DNA from: Tissierellia bacterium
Lineage (GTDB): Bacteria; Bacillota; Clostridia; Tissierellales; Peptoniphilaceae
Reading direction: 5' to 3'
DNA: 41,863 bases
Assembly (NCBI GenBank): GCA_012728755.1
Contig: JAAYEL010000018.1
Coordinates: forward strand, 1-41,863
Shown here: in pieces, positions 26,324 to 35,615 of the stretch
Layout of the letters: each line of letters begins with the position of its first letter
How positions within the stretch are numbered: the first letter of the stretch is position 1
The notes under the pieces: model-generated
The model's input: only the letters and a program-made list of their open reading frames with translations
Told to the model about the DNA's origin: nothing
Databases searched by the model: none
Position numbers and translations under genes: made by a program

Positions 26324-27895
26324 CTAGTTTCCCAAAGCTATATTAACGAATTTAGTAAATATTGGATGTGGTCTATTTGGCCTTGAATCATATTGCGGTT
26401 GATACAAAACCCCAAAGTAAAACTCATTATCCTTTAATTCAATTATCTCTATAGATTTTCCATCCTCACTCTTTCCTGAAATAGTAAATCCATGTTCTTC
26501 AAATAATTGTTCAAATTTTGGACTAATCTCAAACTCATTTTTATGTCTTTCAACTATATTAGACATTTGGTAAATCTCATTAGCCAATGTACCCTCATCT
26601 ATAGCTATAGATGCGTCCCCAATCTTACGAACATTATAATCATTATATTTTATTATATTGTTTTTATTCATTTCGTCAAATTCTTCAGAACTTGCTTTTT
26701 CAATTCCTAAAACATTTCTAGCAAATTCAATAGCCATAATATGTTGCCCAGAAGCTATCCCAAGAGTAGGAATTTTGTTTTCTCTAGCATATTTAGCAGT
26801 TGCTAACATTGAATTTAAGCCAATCTCACTAATGCCCGATGGTATTATAATACCATCTATGTTTTTGAACACTTCATCCAAAGGCCTATTTTCTATATCT
26901 TTACAAGACATAAATTTTATATTAACTTTTGTAGAAAGATTATATCCAGCATCAAGTAGTGCATTATTAGTAGATAAATATGAGTCTTCAAGCTCGACAT
27001 ATTGTCCTACCATGGCGATATTAATCTCATGTTGAAGATTCTTAAATCTATCAACCATATCTACCCAACTACCAAAAGTATCTATCTCTGATTGAAGATG
27101 TAAAAGTTTCATAATTTGTTCATCGATACCTTGTCTTCTCAAAGAAACTGGCACCTCATAAATTAAGTTTACATTTTCTGATTGGATGACACATTCAGGC
27201 TTGATATCGCAAAATAAAGATATTTTCTTTTTGATATCATCTGAGATTATCTCATCTGATCTTAATACAAATATACTTGGTCTTATTCCATAACTCATCA
27301 GTTGTTTGTATGAGTGTTGGGTAGGCTTAGTCTTAAGCTCATTACTACCTGGTATAGTTGGTACTAAAGTAGTATGTATGAAGATAACATCTCCATTTTC
27401 ATTTTCAGAATAGATCTGTCTTATAGCTTCAATAAAAGGCAATGATTCGATGTCACCTACTGTGCCACCTATTTCTGTAATGACAATATCAGCCTTGCTA
27501 TCACTAGCTACTTTGTATACTTTTGATTTAATTTGATCTGTTACATGAGGTATTACTTGAATAGTATTGCCTTTATAATCGCCTCTTTCTTCCTTTTGAA
27601 AAACAGACTTGTATACTTTGCCTGCACTTATTGAGGAATCTGTAGAAAGCTTTTCATCAATAAACCTTTCATAATGCCCTAAATCTAAATCTGTCTCTCC
27701 ACCATCATAAGTAACATATGGTTCACCATGTTGAATTGGATTTAATAGTCCTGGGAATACATTTAAGTAAGGATCAAACTTTTGCATAAAAACAGAAAAG
27801 CCTCGATCTTTTAGTAATCTTCCGATACTAGCTGCACTTAAGCCCTTGCCTATACCTGAGACCACTCCACCAGTCATAAAAATAAATTTTGTCAT
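26324..27895 (-). CDS. pyrG: CTP synthase with degenerate glutaminase domain
   Basis: It makes CTP from UTP, ATP and a nitrogen donor. The synthetase half looks intact: GGVVSGIGKGLSAASIG, QKFDPYLN, YDGGETDLDLGHYERF, EIGGTVGDIES and LKTKPTQHSYKQL. The C-terminal GATase half keeps its fold (523 aa total) but lost its active site. The nucleophile region usually GICLGMQ reads GIASGQH (Ala381), the His/Glu region usually QFHPEF reads LYQPQY (Gln499, Gln501), and the oxyanion loop reads PSGISEIG rather than PGGFGxRG. The substitutions are clear in the DNA, with no frameshift. Ammonia-dependent synthesis is the expected consequence. It lies between a small membrane protein gene and the ECF S component. 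Confidence 0.93.
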   Translation of the reverse strand: MTKFIFMTGGVVSGIGKGLSAASIGRLLKDRGFSVFMQKFDPYLNVFPGLLNPIQHGEPYVTYDGGETDLDLGHYERFIDEKLSTDSSISAGKVYKSVFQKEERGDYKGNTIQVIPHVTDQIKSKVYKVASDSKADIVITEIGGTVGDIESLPFIEAIRQIYSENENGDVIFIHTTLVPTIPGSNELKTKPTQHSYKQLMSYGIRPSIFVLRSDEIISDDIKKKISLFCDIKPECVIQSENVNLIYEVPVSLRRQGIDEQIMKLLHLQSEIDTFGSWVDMVDRFKNLQHEINIAMVGQYVELEDSYLSTNNALLDAGYNLSTKVNIKFMSCKDIENRPLDEVFKNIDGIIIPSGISEIGLNSMLATAKYARENKIPTLGIASGQHIMAIEFARNVLGIEKASSEEFDEMNKNNIIKYNDYNVRKIGDASIAIDEGTLANEIYQMSNIVERHKNEFEISPKFEQLFEEHGFTISGKSEDGKSIEIIELKDNEFYFGVLYQPQYDSRPNRPHPIFTKFVNIALGN

Positions 27896-27903
27896 AATAG
27901 CCT

Positions 27904-28407
27904 CTATTTCTTAAGCTTATATTTTCTAATTAAAGTATTGATTGGCACAAAATCATCCTTACTAACTCTTAAATTAAAAGTCTTTTCTTCATACCCTTCT
28001 TTATACTTAGCTATAAGGTCATTTGTGTCGCTATCAAAGCCCCATTTTTTTATAGCATCCCAACGAACATATTTACCTTGTCCATAAATACCATCTTCTG
28101 TAATTATGATTTTTTCTAGTGAATCCAGATATAATACTGCGATTAAACCAATCATAAGTGAACCTGCAGCATATTCTTTATTAATTATATTGAATATACC
28201 AAATGCGATAATCATCGCACCTAGTATATACAAATATTTTGATATATTCTTTGAAAACTCATGTCTTTGAGTCCCAGTTATCTGTCTTTGAACTCTATAG
28301 TTTTTAAACAATTTGTATAGGAAGTAAATAATTAAACCTCCATACATAATATAAATAATTGATAACTGATTTAGTCCTTCGGATTGATTCGTATTACTCA
28401 GAAACAT
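27904..28407 (-). CDS. Membrane protein of unknown function, 167 aa (DUF5673-like)
   Basis: Helix 1 about residues 16-33, basic stretch (YRVQRQ), two further helices (ISKYLYILGAMIIAFGIFNII in part; AAGSLMIGLIAVLYLDSL), then a soluble C-terminal beta-type domain (IIITEDGIYGQGKYVRWDAIKKWGF). That tail resembles the DUF5673/PH-like module seen in small Firmicutes membrane proteins; this is recalled, not searched. It overlaps the ftsH end by 14 nt, with RBS GAGGGAAAA. Function unknown. Confidence 0.78.
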   Translation of the reverse strand: MFLSNTNQSEGLNQLSIIYIMYGGLIIYFLYKLFKNYRVQRQITGTQRHEFSKNISKYLYILGAMIIAFGIFNIINKEYAAGSLMIGLIAVLYLDSLEKIIITEDGIYGQGKYVRWDAIKKWGFDSDTNDLIAKYKEGYEEKTFNLRVSKDDFVPINTLIRKYKLKK

Positions 28408-30286
28408 TGTCTTTTCCCTCTAACTTTTCTTTTATTTCTTTTTTTACATTTTCTACATCTTCTTGTGAGATTTTTGGGTCATAAATCTTTGCCATCTCAA
28501 AGAATTCTTCTTTTCTAAGAGTTTCTTTTTCTAATAACTCATTAGATAGATGATGAAGAAAATCCATATTTTCATTTAATAGTTCTTTTGCTTTATCGTA
28601 TGCACTTTTGATAATTTTTCTTACTTCTTCGTCAATCTCTAAAGCCACTTTATCAGAATAGTTTTGTGATTTTCCATAGTCACGTCCTAAGAAAACATCA
28701 CCACTATCTTGACCATACTGAATAGGCCCTAAATCCTCACTCATACCATAAGTAGTCACCATTGCTCTAGCAATCTTAGTTGCTCTTTCAATATCATTTG
28801 AAGCTCCTGTAGATATATCATCAAGTACAAGTTCTTCAGCTGCTCTTCCCCCGTAAAATGAAACAATGTTATTAAACATTTGATTCTTAGTCATAAATGA
28901 TCTATCTTCTTCAGGGATAAATGAAGTAAATCCACCAGCTTGTCCACGAGGTATGATAGTAATCATATGAACTGGATCTGTATCTTCTAAGAAATGAGTA
29001 ACTATAGCATGTCCTGCTTCATGATATGCAGTAAGTTTTCTTTCCTTTTCTACTACAACTCGACTCTTCTTTTCTGGTCCTGCGATAACTCTAATAGTAG
29101 CTTCATCAAATATACTTGGAGTTATTTCCTTTAATCCATATCTAGCAGTTAATAAAGCTGCTTCATTTGTGATATTTTCTAAATCAGCGGGTGAAAATCC
29201 TGAAGTAGTCTTAGCGATATCTTGCAAATCTACATCTGCTGATATCTTCTTGTTTCTTGTATGAACTTGAAGTATCTCATATCTTTCTCTTACATCTGGT
29301 AGGCCAATTTGAATAGTTCTATCAAATCTTCCTGGTCTTAATAACGCAGGGTCAAGGATATCAGGTCTATTTGTAGCAGCCATCATAATAATTCCTTCGT
29401 TAGTAGCAAAACCATCCATCTCTACTAACAATTGATTAAGCGTTTGCTCTCTTTCATCATGTCCACCACCTAAACCAGCACCTCTTCTTCTACCTACTGC
29501 ATCTATCTCGTCAATAAAAATGATACAAGGAGCATTCTTTTTTGCTTCCTTAAACATATCTCTTACTCTTGAAGCACCAACCCCAACAAACATCTCAACG
29601 AAATCAGAACCACTTATACTGTAAAATGGAACCTTAGCTTCTCCAGCTACTGCCTTTGATATATAAGTCTTACCTGTTCCAGGAGGTCCAACTAATAAAA
29701 CCCCTTTTGGAATCCTAGCTCCATGATAAATATATTTTTGGGGAGTCTTTAAGAACTCTACTATCTCAGATAATTCTTCCTTTTCCTCTTTCAGACCCGC
29801 CACATCCGCAAATGTTACAGGATTTTTCTCTAATTTGTTCATTTGCGCTCTAGTCTTACCAAAGTTCATAGCTTGACTATTTCCACCTTGAGTTTTAGCC
29901 ATCAAAATATACCATAATAGCAAGAAGCCACCCATCATCAAGATAGTAGGTAATATTTGCACCAATATCGGAGCACCTTCATCTTTACGTCCAGCATAAG
30001 ATATAGACTTATTATCTACTCTTTCTTTCAAGTATTGGTCATAAAAACTCACTTGAAACTCAAGCGGTAACTCTGTAGTAAACTTTGTATCATCCTTCAA
30101 AGTACCCTCTACTGTTGAGCCAACAGTTGTTAAACTCTTTATGTTATTTGCCTGGATATTTTCAATCAATTTATCTATAGTAAGTACATTTTTTGAACCA
30201 AATGGATTATTAAAAAATGTCATTATCAACACTATGACAACAATTGGCAATAAATAGGTAAATATATTAATTCTTCTATTTTTCAA
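28394..30286 (-). CDS. ftsH: ATP-dependent zinc metalloprotease FtsH
   Basis: A membrane-bound AAA+ protease that degrades misfolded or regulatory membrane proteins. Two helices (about residues 10-26 and 105-130) flank an extracytoplasmic domain. AAA domain: Walker A GPPGTGKT (200-207), Walker B IIFIDEID (255-262), [26 protein letters not shown] in part, pore loop MFVGVG. Zinc site HEAGH at 422-426 with the later acidic ligand region. 630 aa, normal. It follows hpt by 9 nt, the standard Firmicutes order tilS-hpt-ftsH. Confidence 0.97.
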   Translation of the reverse strand: MKNRRINIFTYLLPIVVIVLIMTFFNNPFGSKNVLTIDKLIENIQANNIKSLTTVGSTVEGTLKDDTKFTTELPLEFQVSFYDQYLKERVDNKSISYAGRKDEGAPILVQILPTILMMGGFLLLWYILMAKTQGGNSQAMNFGKTRAQMNKLEKNPVTFADVAGLKEEKEELSEIVEFLKTPQKYIYHGARIPKGVLLVGPPGTGKTYISKAVAGEAKVPFYSISGSDFVEMFVGVGASRVRDMFKEAKKNAPCIIFIDEIDAVGRRRGAGLGGGHDEREQTLNQLLVEMDGFATNEGIIMMAATNRPDILDPALLRPGRFDRTIQIGLPDVRERYEILQVHTRNKKISADVDLQDIAKTTSGFSPADLENITNEAALLTARYGLKEITPSIFDEATIRVIAGPEKKSRVVVEKERKLTAYHEAGHAIVTHFLEDTDPVHMITIIPRGQAGGFTSFIPEEDRSFMTKNQMFNNIVSFYGGRAAEELVLDDISTGASNDIERATKIARAMVTTYGMSEDLGPIQYGQDSGDVFLGRDYGKSQNYSDKVALEIDEEVRKIIKSAYDKAKELLNENMDFLHHLSNELLEKETLRKEEFFEMAKIYDPKISQEDVENVKKEIKEKLEGKDNVSE

Positions 30287-30295
30287 ATTCCCCTC

Positions 30296-30853
30296 CTATT
30301 CGTAAACTTCTCTTTTGACAATTCCGATAAATGGTAAATTTCTATACTTTTGTGCATAATCAATACCATAACCAACTACAAATTCATCAGGAATATCAAA
30401 ACCTATATAGTCTACATCTACATCTACAATTCTTCTATCTTTCTTGTTTAGCAAAGTTGCTATTCTTATGGACTTAGCTCCCCTTGATTGAAGATTTTTC
30501 ACCAAATAACTTAGAGTGTATCCAGTATCAATAATATCTTCCACGATAATAACATTTTTTCCCTCAATCTTTTGATCTAAATCTTTAAGAATTCTAACAT
30601 CTCCAGCTGAAGTCGTATTATCACCGTAACTAGATACTGACATAAAATCAAAAGTTAATGGCAACTCAATTTTTCTGCATAAATCAGTAAGAAATATTAC
30701 AGAACCCTTCAATATACCTATTAAAACCAATTGAGCATCATCATCCTTGTATTGTTCTGTAATACTTTTTGCGATCTCATCAACCTTTTTATCAATCTCT
30801 TTTTGAGATATAAGCACCTCACCTATCTCATCCAATCTCGAAATATCGTCCAT
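30296..30853 (-). CDS. hpt: Hypoxanthine(-guanine) phosphoribosyltransferase
   Basis: It salvages hypoxanthine/guanine with PRPP to IMP/GMP. The PRPP-binding loop is VIIVEDIIDTGYTL; further motifs are LIGILKGSVIFLTDLCR, DFMSVSSYGDNTTSAGDVRILKDL in part and PDEFVVGYGIDYAQKYRNLPFIG. 185 aa. The start ATG directly follows the tilS stop (GGAGGATTAGATG), the RBS being within the tilS end, so the two are coupled. Confidence 0.96.
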   Translation of the reverse strand: MDDISRLDEIGEVLISQKEIDKKVDEIAKSITEQYKDDDAQLVLIGILKGSVIFLTDLCRKIELPLTFDFMSVSSYGDNTTSAGDVRILKDLDQKIEGKNVIIVEDIIDTGYTLSYLVKNLQSRGAKSIRIATLLNKKDRRIVDVDVDYIGFDIPDEFVVGYGIDYAQKYRNLPFIGIVKREVYE

Positions 30854-32146
30854 CTAATCCTCCATACTTACTTCAATTACAATATTCTCTTTATCTATTA
30901 TTTCTATATTTCTATAAATACTTCCACATGCTATTATCTCACCATTTAATTCAATAATAGGCATATAGTCTCTATCTATAAAGTTAATTTTCTTATCTAT
31001 AAATAAATCCTTAAGTTTTCTATACTTACCTTTATAAAAAACCCTATCTCCAGTCTTTCTTTTCCTTATCACCACGGTATCAGAAGACCCTAAATTAGAA
31101 ACACTAATTCTATATCCATTTATTATGGTTTGTATATCTTCTGTGAAGAATTTTTCATGATTCAAATCATTAACAGAAAATCTTTCAATAACAATATTTC
31201 TAAAAGACTTTGTTACCCTGATTTTATTTATAGCTATGCTCTTACCTGATGTAGATTCTAATATCTTAGAAAACTCGGTAAAATGCATGTATTCTAAACC
31301 ATAATTATCATCATTAATTAAGCTGATGCAATATCTAAAAAGCTCATTAACTTGATCACGATTAAGTAATAATACCTTATTTGCATCCAAATAAATGCTA
31401 TTCTTATCAAACTTAACCAATACTCTCTCATACAAGGATTTAACATAATTGTTTTTGATGTCAAAATCCGATGTAGCTATTTGAGCCAGGCGAACCAAAG
31501 CAGATTTAATATTTGGGTTAAAAGTATCTTCTAAATATGGAATTAGTTGATTACGAATTTTGTTTCTAGTATATTTATTTTCAAAATTAGTGTTATCTTG
31601 AACAAATTCGATCTTATTATCTAAAACATACTTTTCAATTTCTCGTCTTGAAAAATTAAGTAAAGGCCTGATGATATTTCCATCAGATTTTCTTATACCC
31701 ATTAATCCTTCTGTACCAGTGCCTCGAATAATTCTCATCAATACCGTCTCAGCTTGGTCATCTAGATTATGAGCTAATGCAATCTTATATTTTTTTCCAT
31801 TTGTTATCTCATGAAAAAAGCCATAACGTATTTTTCTTCCCATCTCTTCGATACCAAGACCCTCATTTTTAGATAGGCTCTCTATATCGCAAACCTTCAC
31901 ATGACATTTAATACCATACTCAATACATGATTTCTCAACGAATTCTTGGTCCCTTAAAGAATCATCACCTCTAAGACAATGGTTGATATGAGCGACTTCT
32001 ACTCTTTTTGTATCGTTTTCAAAAAACCTTAAAAAAAGACTCAATAGAGTCATTGAATCGGCTCCACCAGAACAAGCTACTAAGACTTTGTCTCTATCAT
32101 TTATTAAATTTTCTTCCTCAATAACCCTTTTAAATTCTTCAAACAT
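30854..32146 (-). CDS. tilS: tRNA(Ile)-lysidine synthase
   Basis: It converts C34 of tRNA-Ile(CAU) to lysidine, needed to read AUA codons. N-type ATP-pyrophosphatase PP-loop VACSGGADSMTLL (residues 24-36), AHINHCLRGDDSLRDQEFV in part, ALAHNLDDQAETVLMRIIRGTGTEGLMG in part, and a C-terminal domain with KTGDRVFYKGKYRKLKDLFIDKKI in part and ACGSIYRN. 430 aa. Its start overlaps the divIC-like stop (TAATG). Confidence 0.95.
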   Translation of the reverse strand: MFEEFKRVIEEENLINDRDKVLVACSGGADSMTLLSLFLRFFENDTKRVEVAHINHCLRGDDSLRDQEFVEKSCIEYGIKCHVKVCDIESLSKNEGLGIEEMGRKIRYGFFHEITNGKKYKIALAHNLDDQAETVLMRIIRGTGTEGLMGIRKSDGNIIRPLLNFSRREIEKYVLDNKIEFVQDNTNFENKYTRNKIRNQLIPYLEDTFNPNIKSALVRLAQIATSDFDIKNNYVKSLYERVLVKFDKNSIYLDANKVLLLNRDQVNELFRYCISLINDDNYGLEYMHFTEFSKILESTSGKSIAINKIRVTKSFRNIVIERFSVNDLNHEKFFTEDIQTIINGYRISVSNLGSSDTVVIRKRKTGDRVFYKGKYRKLKDLFIDKKINFIDRDYMPIIELNGEIIACGSIYRNIEIIDKENIVIEVSMED

Positions 32147-32478
32147 TATTCATTCTGGTCTTCTTGTATATATACAGATTCATCCTTTTTTATCATTCCT
32201 AAATCTTCTCTTGCCTTTTTCTCAATATACTCTAAAGTGTTGACTTCTTTAAGTTCATTTTCTAACTCTTTAATCTTATCTTGTAGAGCTTCATGTGCAT
32301 TTTTTTGAGATTCATACGACTCTTTTAGTTGACTTATGACGCTTTGTTGCTTCATAAATAAAAACAATACAAATACTAGGATGACTACTAATACAGCTAG
32401 GACAATCAATCTAGATCTTCTTTTTTGCATCATTATCATTTTTTTTCTTCTAGAGTTTCTCGTGCTTCTATCTTCCAT
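32146..32478 (-). CDS. divIC: DivIC/FtsB-like septum formation initiator
   Basis: 110 residues: very basic cytoplasmic N-terminus (RNSRRKKMIMMQKRR), one membrane helix (LIVLAVLVVILVFVLFLF), then a coiled coil (VISQLKESYESQKNAHEALQ...KELENELKEV), ending EYIEKKAREDLGMIKKDESVYI, the family signature. In relatives it partners FtsL and DivIB in the division complex. The order rqcP-divIC-tilS matches B. subtilis, minus yabP, yabQ and spoIIE. Confidence 0.9.
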   Translation of the reverse strand: MEDRSTRNSRRKKMIMMQKRRSRLIVLAVLVVILVFVLFLFMKQQSVISQLKESYESQKNAHEALQDKIKELENELKEVNTLEYIEKKAREDLGMIKKDESVYIQEDQNE

Positions 32479-32480
32479 AA

Positions 32481-32726
32481 CTAATCCTCAAGTATCCTGA
32501 TCATCTCTTTGGCATCATCTTTAAAAGAAGTTTCCTTTAATCCCAATACTTCTGCTTTTATCAATCTCTCTCCGAATCTTATCTCGATGATATCTGATTC
32601 TTTAACTTCATATCCAGCCTTAACAACCTTACCATTAACACTTACTCTTCCAGTGTCACAAGCTTTCTTTGCAATAGTACGACGTTTTATCAATCTAGAA
32701 TTTTTCAAAAATTTATCTAAACGCAT
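32481..32726 (-). CDS. rqcP: S4-domain RNA-binding protein RqcP (YabO/Hsp15 family)
   Basis: 81 residues, nearly all S4 fold: MRLDKFLKNSRLIKRRTIAK, CDTGRVSVNGKVVKAGYEV, ESDIIEIRFGERLIKAEVL. In Firmicutes RqcP works with RqcH in ribosome quality control of stalled large subunits. I start at the ATG 32724-32726, which has GGAGGGG 4 nt upstream; the in-frame start 21 nt earlier lacks an RBS. It is the first gene after the promoter of the long minus-strand operon. Confidence 0.92.
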   Translation of the reverse strand: MRLDKFLKNSRLIKRRTIAKKACDTGRVSVNGKVVKAGYEVKESDIIEIRFGERLIKAEVLGLKETSFKDDAKEMIRILED

Positions 32727-32746
32727 AACCCCTCCAATATCATACA

Positions 32747-32755
32747 ATTATATCA
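32747..32755 (-). promoter_or_regulatory. Extended -10 promoter of the rqcP...MATE operon
   Basis: On the minus strand TGATATAAT ends 20 bp before the rqcP ATG; no convincing -35. It is the only promoter I can see before the eleven-gene run down to 22588. Confidence 0.6.
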
Positions 32756-32797
32756 TATATCAAGTGATTAAAAAATAAATCTAAGCTTTAGAAACAT

Positions 32798-32837
32798 AAA
32801 AAGTGATGTATCAGAAAAATTCTGACACATCACTTTG
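32798..32837 (-). terminator. Terminator after pepF
   Basis: On the minus strand AAAGTGATGTGTCAGAA pairs with TTCTGATACATCACTTT, about 17 bp with one G-U and a short U loop, and is followed by more U. It begins 8 nt after the pepF stop. Confidence 0.88.
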
Positions 32838-32845
32838 ATTAGTTA

Positions 32846-34648
32846 TTAAGCATCTAATTGAGCTGTTAATTCTTCTATCTCATCTATCAATGATCCAATA
32901 TAAGCTATAGTATCTTTTAATGGTTCATCAGTACTTATATCTACCATAGCAGCTTTTGCCAAATCTTCTGGAGATTTTGTACCACCCATCTCAAGAACTT
33001 TAACCCAATTCTTTGCCACTTCTACTCCCTCAGATCTGATTTTTTTACACATTTGAGTACCAATAGTAAGTCCTGCTGAATAAGTGTAAGAATAAAGACC
33101 CATATAATAATGTGGTTGTCTCATCCAAGTTAGCTCACATCCTTTTGTTAATTCAACGGCATCACCCCAGAACTCTTTAAGTGTATTCGCATAAAGTTCA
33201 CTCAAAATATCCGCATCAACAGATTGTCCCTTATCCACCATCTTATAAACTTCTCTTTGATAATGCGCCTCAAGTAAATGAGTAACAAAGTTATGATAAT
33301 AAGTCTTGGAAACCATTTGAGATAAAACCCATCTTCTCATTTTTTTATCATTCTTTTCTTTAGCAACATCAAGTAGATAATTCTCAACTAATAATTCATT
33401 AGTTGTTGATGGAGCTTCTATAAAGTATAAAGATGGTCTTGAATTAAGAATATTTTGTTTTTTATGAGCTGATTGGAAATGTCCAGCATGTCCTAATTCA
33501 TGAGCTAATGTCATACAATCACTCATACTATTATTGAATCCCATTAGTATGAAAGAATTTGCCGCATATGGTGATGAACAAAAAGCACCTGTTCTCTTTC
33601 CCTTTGTAGCAGCATAATCAATCCATCTATTATCAAAAGCTTCTTGAATTATCTTTGAATAATCTTCTCCAAGCACGCTAAGTCCATCTAAAATATATTG
33701 TTTCGCTTCGTCAAAAGTAACTTCTGGAGAATAGTTTGGATCAACATCAATCTTTAAATCAGCATAAGTCATCGTATCTAAACCATGAATCTTCTTTAGT
33801 AATCCTGCGAACTTACGCATATGAGGAGCAAGTTCTTTCATAATCACATCTATTTGTCTATTATATAAATCCATCGAAACATCTTGATTGGCCAAAAGGT
33901 AATCAAATACTGATTCATACCCCCTCAAATTAGCCATTGTCTTGTCATATTGAACTTGTGCATTATAGGCTGAAGCTGTTGAATTCTTATACTTATTTAG
34001 TTCATCAGAAAATGTCCTAAAACCTTCTCTTCTTACTTCTTTGTCATTTGACTCGTTGTATTTATCTTCAAAGCTATTATATGTCATCTCATATTCTTTG
34101 CCATTTGCCATAAAATTAGGAAAGTCTATATCCCTAAATTTTATATCATTATAGCTTTGATATGGGAAATTAAGTGTATTTGTTAAAGCCTTTAATGTAG
34201 ACTCAACATCTTTTGAAAGTGTATGAGGTTTAACTTTAAGTAAATCTTCTAAAAATACTCTATCTTCTTCATTTTTTGAAGCTTCTTTTAGTACATCCTC
34301 ATCTAAATTCAATATATCAGTATCTACAAAGCTTAATTTAGCATAATTACTTGCCAATATATTTCTAGTCTTAGCTAATCTTTTAGTAGCTTCTTTATCA
34401 AAAACATTTGCTTCTACCGCTAAATTAGAGTAAGTATTTAATCTCCCACCTCTTTGTAAAAGTGGTCTATACTCAGCTAAAGTGGCAGTTATATCATCGG
34501 CTGTTTCTATTTTCCCATCATATTTTTCTACGAATTCATTAACACTTTTTGGAAAATTCTCTAATTCTTCATTAAATAAATCTTCTGTTTTGTATAAAAG
34601 TGATAAATCCCAAGTTTCATTGATATTTACATCTTTTCTATCTATCAT
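32846..34648 (-). CDS. pepF: Oligoendopeptidase F (M3 family)
   Basis: A cytosolic zinc peptidase that cleaves short peptides. HELGH zinc motif at 383-387 in MTLAHELGHAGHF, FIEAPSTTNELLVENYLL downstream supplying the third ligand, GAFCSSPYAANSFILMGFN in part, and the C-terminal YYMGLYSYTYSAGLTIGTQM, all PepF-type. 600 aa, normal. RBS AAGGAGAAGAT. It is transcribed alone from a TATAAT promoter (34686-34691), divergent from rpiR. Confidence 0.95.
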   Translation of the reverse strand: MIDRKDVNINETWDLSLLYKTEDLFNEELENFPKSVNEFVEKYDGKIETADDITATLAEYRPLLQRGGRLNTYSNLAVEANVFDKEATKRLAKTRNILASNYAKLSFVDTDILNLDEDVLKEASKNEEDRVFLEDLLKVKPHTLSKDVESTLKALTNTLNFPYQSYNDIKFRDIDFPNFMANGKEYEMTYNSFEDKYNESNDKEVRREGFRTFSDELNKYKNSTASAYNAQVQYDKTMANLRGYESVFDYLLANQDVSMDLYNRQIDVIMKELAPHMRKFAGLLKKIHGLDTMTYADLKIDVDPNYSPEVTFDEAKQYILDGLSVLGEDYSKIIQEAFDNRWIDYAATKGKRTGAFCSSPYAANSFILMGFNNSMSDCMTLAHELGHAGHFQSAHKKQNILNSRPSLYFIEAPSTTNELLVENYLLDVAKEKNDKKMRRWVLSQMVSKTYYHNFVTHLLEAHYQREVYKMVDKGQSVDADILSELYANTLKEFWGDAVELTKGCELTWMRQPHYYMGLYSYTYSAGLTIGTQMCKKIRSEGVEVAKNWVKVLEMGGTKSPEDLAKAAMVDISTDEPLKDTIAYIGSLIDEIEELTAQLDA

Positions 34649-34685
34649 ATCTTCTCCTTATAATCTTGAAATATTTTACATATAT

Positions 34686-34691
34686 ATTATA
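34686..34691 (-). promoter_or_regulatory. -10 element of pepF
   Basis: TATAAT on the minus strand, 38 nt before the ATG; the T-rich region upstream offers only a weak -35. Confidence 0.5.
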
Positions 34692-34730
34692 GACCATATT
34701 TCCCATTAATAAAAAAAATATTTTCATATA

Positions 34731-34739
34731 TGATATAAT
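34731..34739 (+). promoter_or_regulatory. Extended -10 promoter of the RpiR regulator gene
   Basis: TGATATAAT, 17 nt before the ATG. With a start 6-8 nt downstream, the GAGGTG ribosome binding site would be at the very 5' end of the mRNA. Confidence 0.6.
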
Positions 34740-34756
34740 ATTTTTGAGGTGAAATC

Positions 34757-35515
34757 ATGGCAAACAAGTCTTATGAGTTTTTAATGGAACAAATCAAACA
34801 AGATGATATTAAGCTATCCAGTTTAGAAGAAAGTTTTCTGAAAAATCTTAAGCTTACCACTCTTGAGATTCATAATTTACATATAAGTCAGGTGGCAAGC
34901 ATGTTTTACATGTCCAATGCTTCGATTACTAGATTTTCTCAAAAGTTAGGATATAGTGGGTTTACTGAGCTCAAATATGCTATACAAAATGCAGATTCTG
35001 GTTATAAGTATATATCACAAAGTAGATATTTTGATATTATTGATAATGTTAAAGAACTTAGTGAGCAAGCTGTTCAATTTATCAGCAAATTTGATGAGTA
35101 TAGAAAAATACTTATAGTTGGACTAAATGCTAATGGGCTTGTAGCTAAAGAATTCAAAGAGAAACTTGAAAATCTTAATTTCACTAATGTAGAGTATGCA
35201 AACGAGGCATATAAGATTGATATGCTTAGCTCTTCACTTTCGAAAAAAGATCTACTAATTATTTTATCCTTAGATGGACATAACCAAAATATATTGCGTA
35301 TAGCTGAAAATGCATCTATTAATAAGGTTAGTATCATGTCTATATGTGAGAACAAAGATTCAAGACTTAAAAAGCTATCTCAGCTTTTTATCACAACACC
35401 AAGGTATTCAGATAATACTTATAGCATATCTAAAACCATACCCTTACTGCTTTATACTGATATGATCTGTGAGACGATAAAATTGAACATCCGAAAAGCA
35501 TCTAATGAACTATAG
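34757..35515 (+). CDS. RpiR-family transcriptional regulator (HTH + SIS)
   Basis: 252 residues: N-terminal HTH_6 domain with LHISQVASMFYMSNASITRF and SQKLGYSGFTELKYAI (about residues 35-80), then a SIS sugar-phosphate domain (ILIVGLNANGLVAKEFKEKL, LLIILSLDGHNQNIL). RpiR proteins sense phosphosugars and regulate sugar catabolism. It lies 3' to 3' with the PTS permease gene, so that transporter is a plausible target. RBS GAGGTG, leader nearly absent. The target is inference. Confidence 0.93.
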   Translation: MANKSYEFLMEQIKQDDIKLSSLEESFLKNLKLTTLEIHNLHISQVASMFYMSNASITRFSQKLGYSGFTELKYAIQNADSGYKYISQSRYFDIIDNVKELSEQAVQFISKFDEYRKILIVGLNANGLVAKEFKEKLENLNFTNVEYANEAYKIDMLSSSLSKKDLLIILSLDGHNQNILRIAENASINKVSIMSICENKDSRLKKLSQLFITTPRYSDNTYSISKTIPLLLYTDMICETIKLNIRKASNEL

Positions 35516-35540
35516 CCATCAGCTTACTGATGGTTTTTTT
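35516..35540 (+). terminator. Terminator after the rpiR gene
   Basis: CCATCAG-CTTA-CTGATGG followed by seven T, 2 nt after the stop codon. Confidence 0.88.
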
Positions 35541-35544
35541 ATAT

Positions 35545-35577
35545 AAAAAAAGCTAACTCTTTCGAGTTAGCTTTTTG
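35545..35577 (-). terminator. Terminator after the PTS EIICB gene
   Basis: AAAGCTAACTC and GAGTTAGCTTT arms around TTTC with A and T runs on both sides. It serves the minus-strand permease gene and could also back up the rpiR terminator. Confidence 0.85.
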
Positions 35578-35615
35578 AAGTTTGCACTTCTTTTTGATTT
35601 AATTAATAAGATTAA

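Noticed and set aside
26324..27895. pyrG as a pseudogene
   Set aside because: No frameshift or stop, synthetase motifs and total length are retained, and only catalytic glutaminase residues changed; specific loss of one activity fits better than gene decay.
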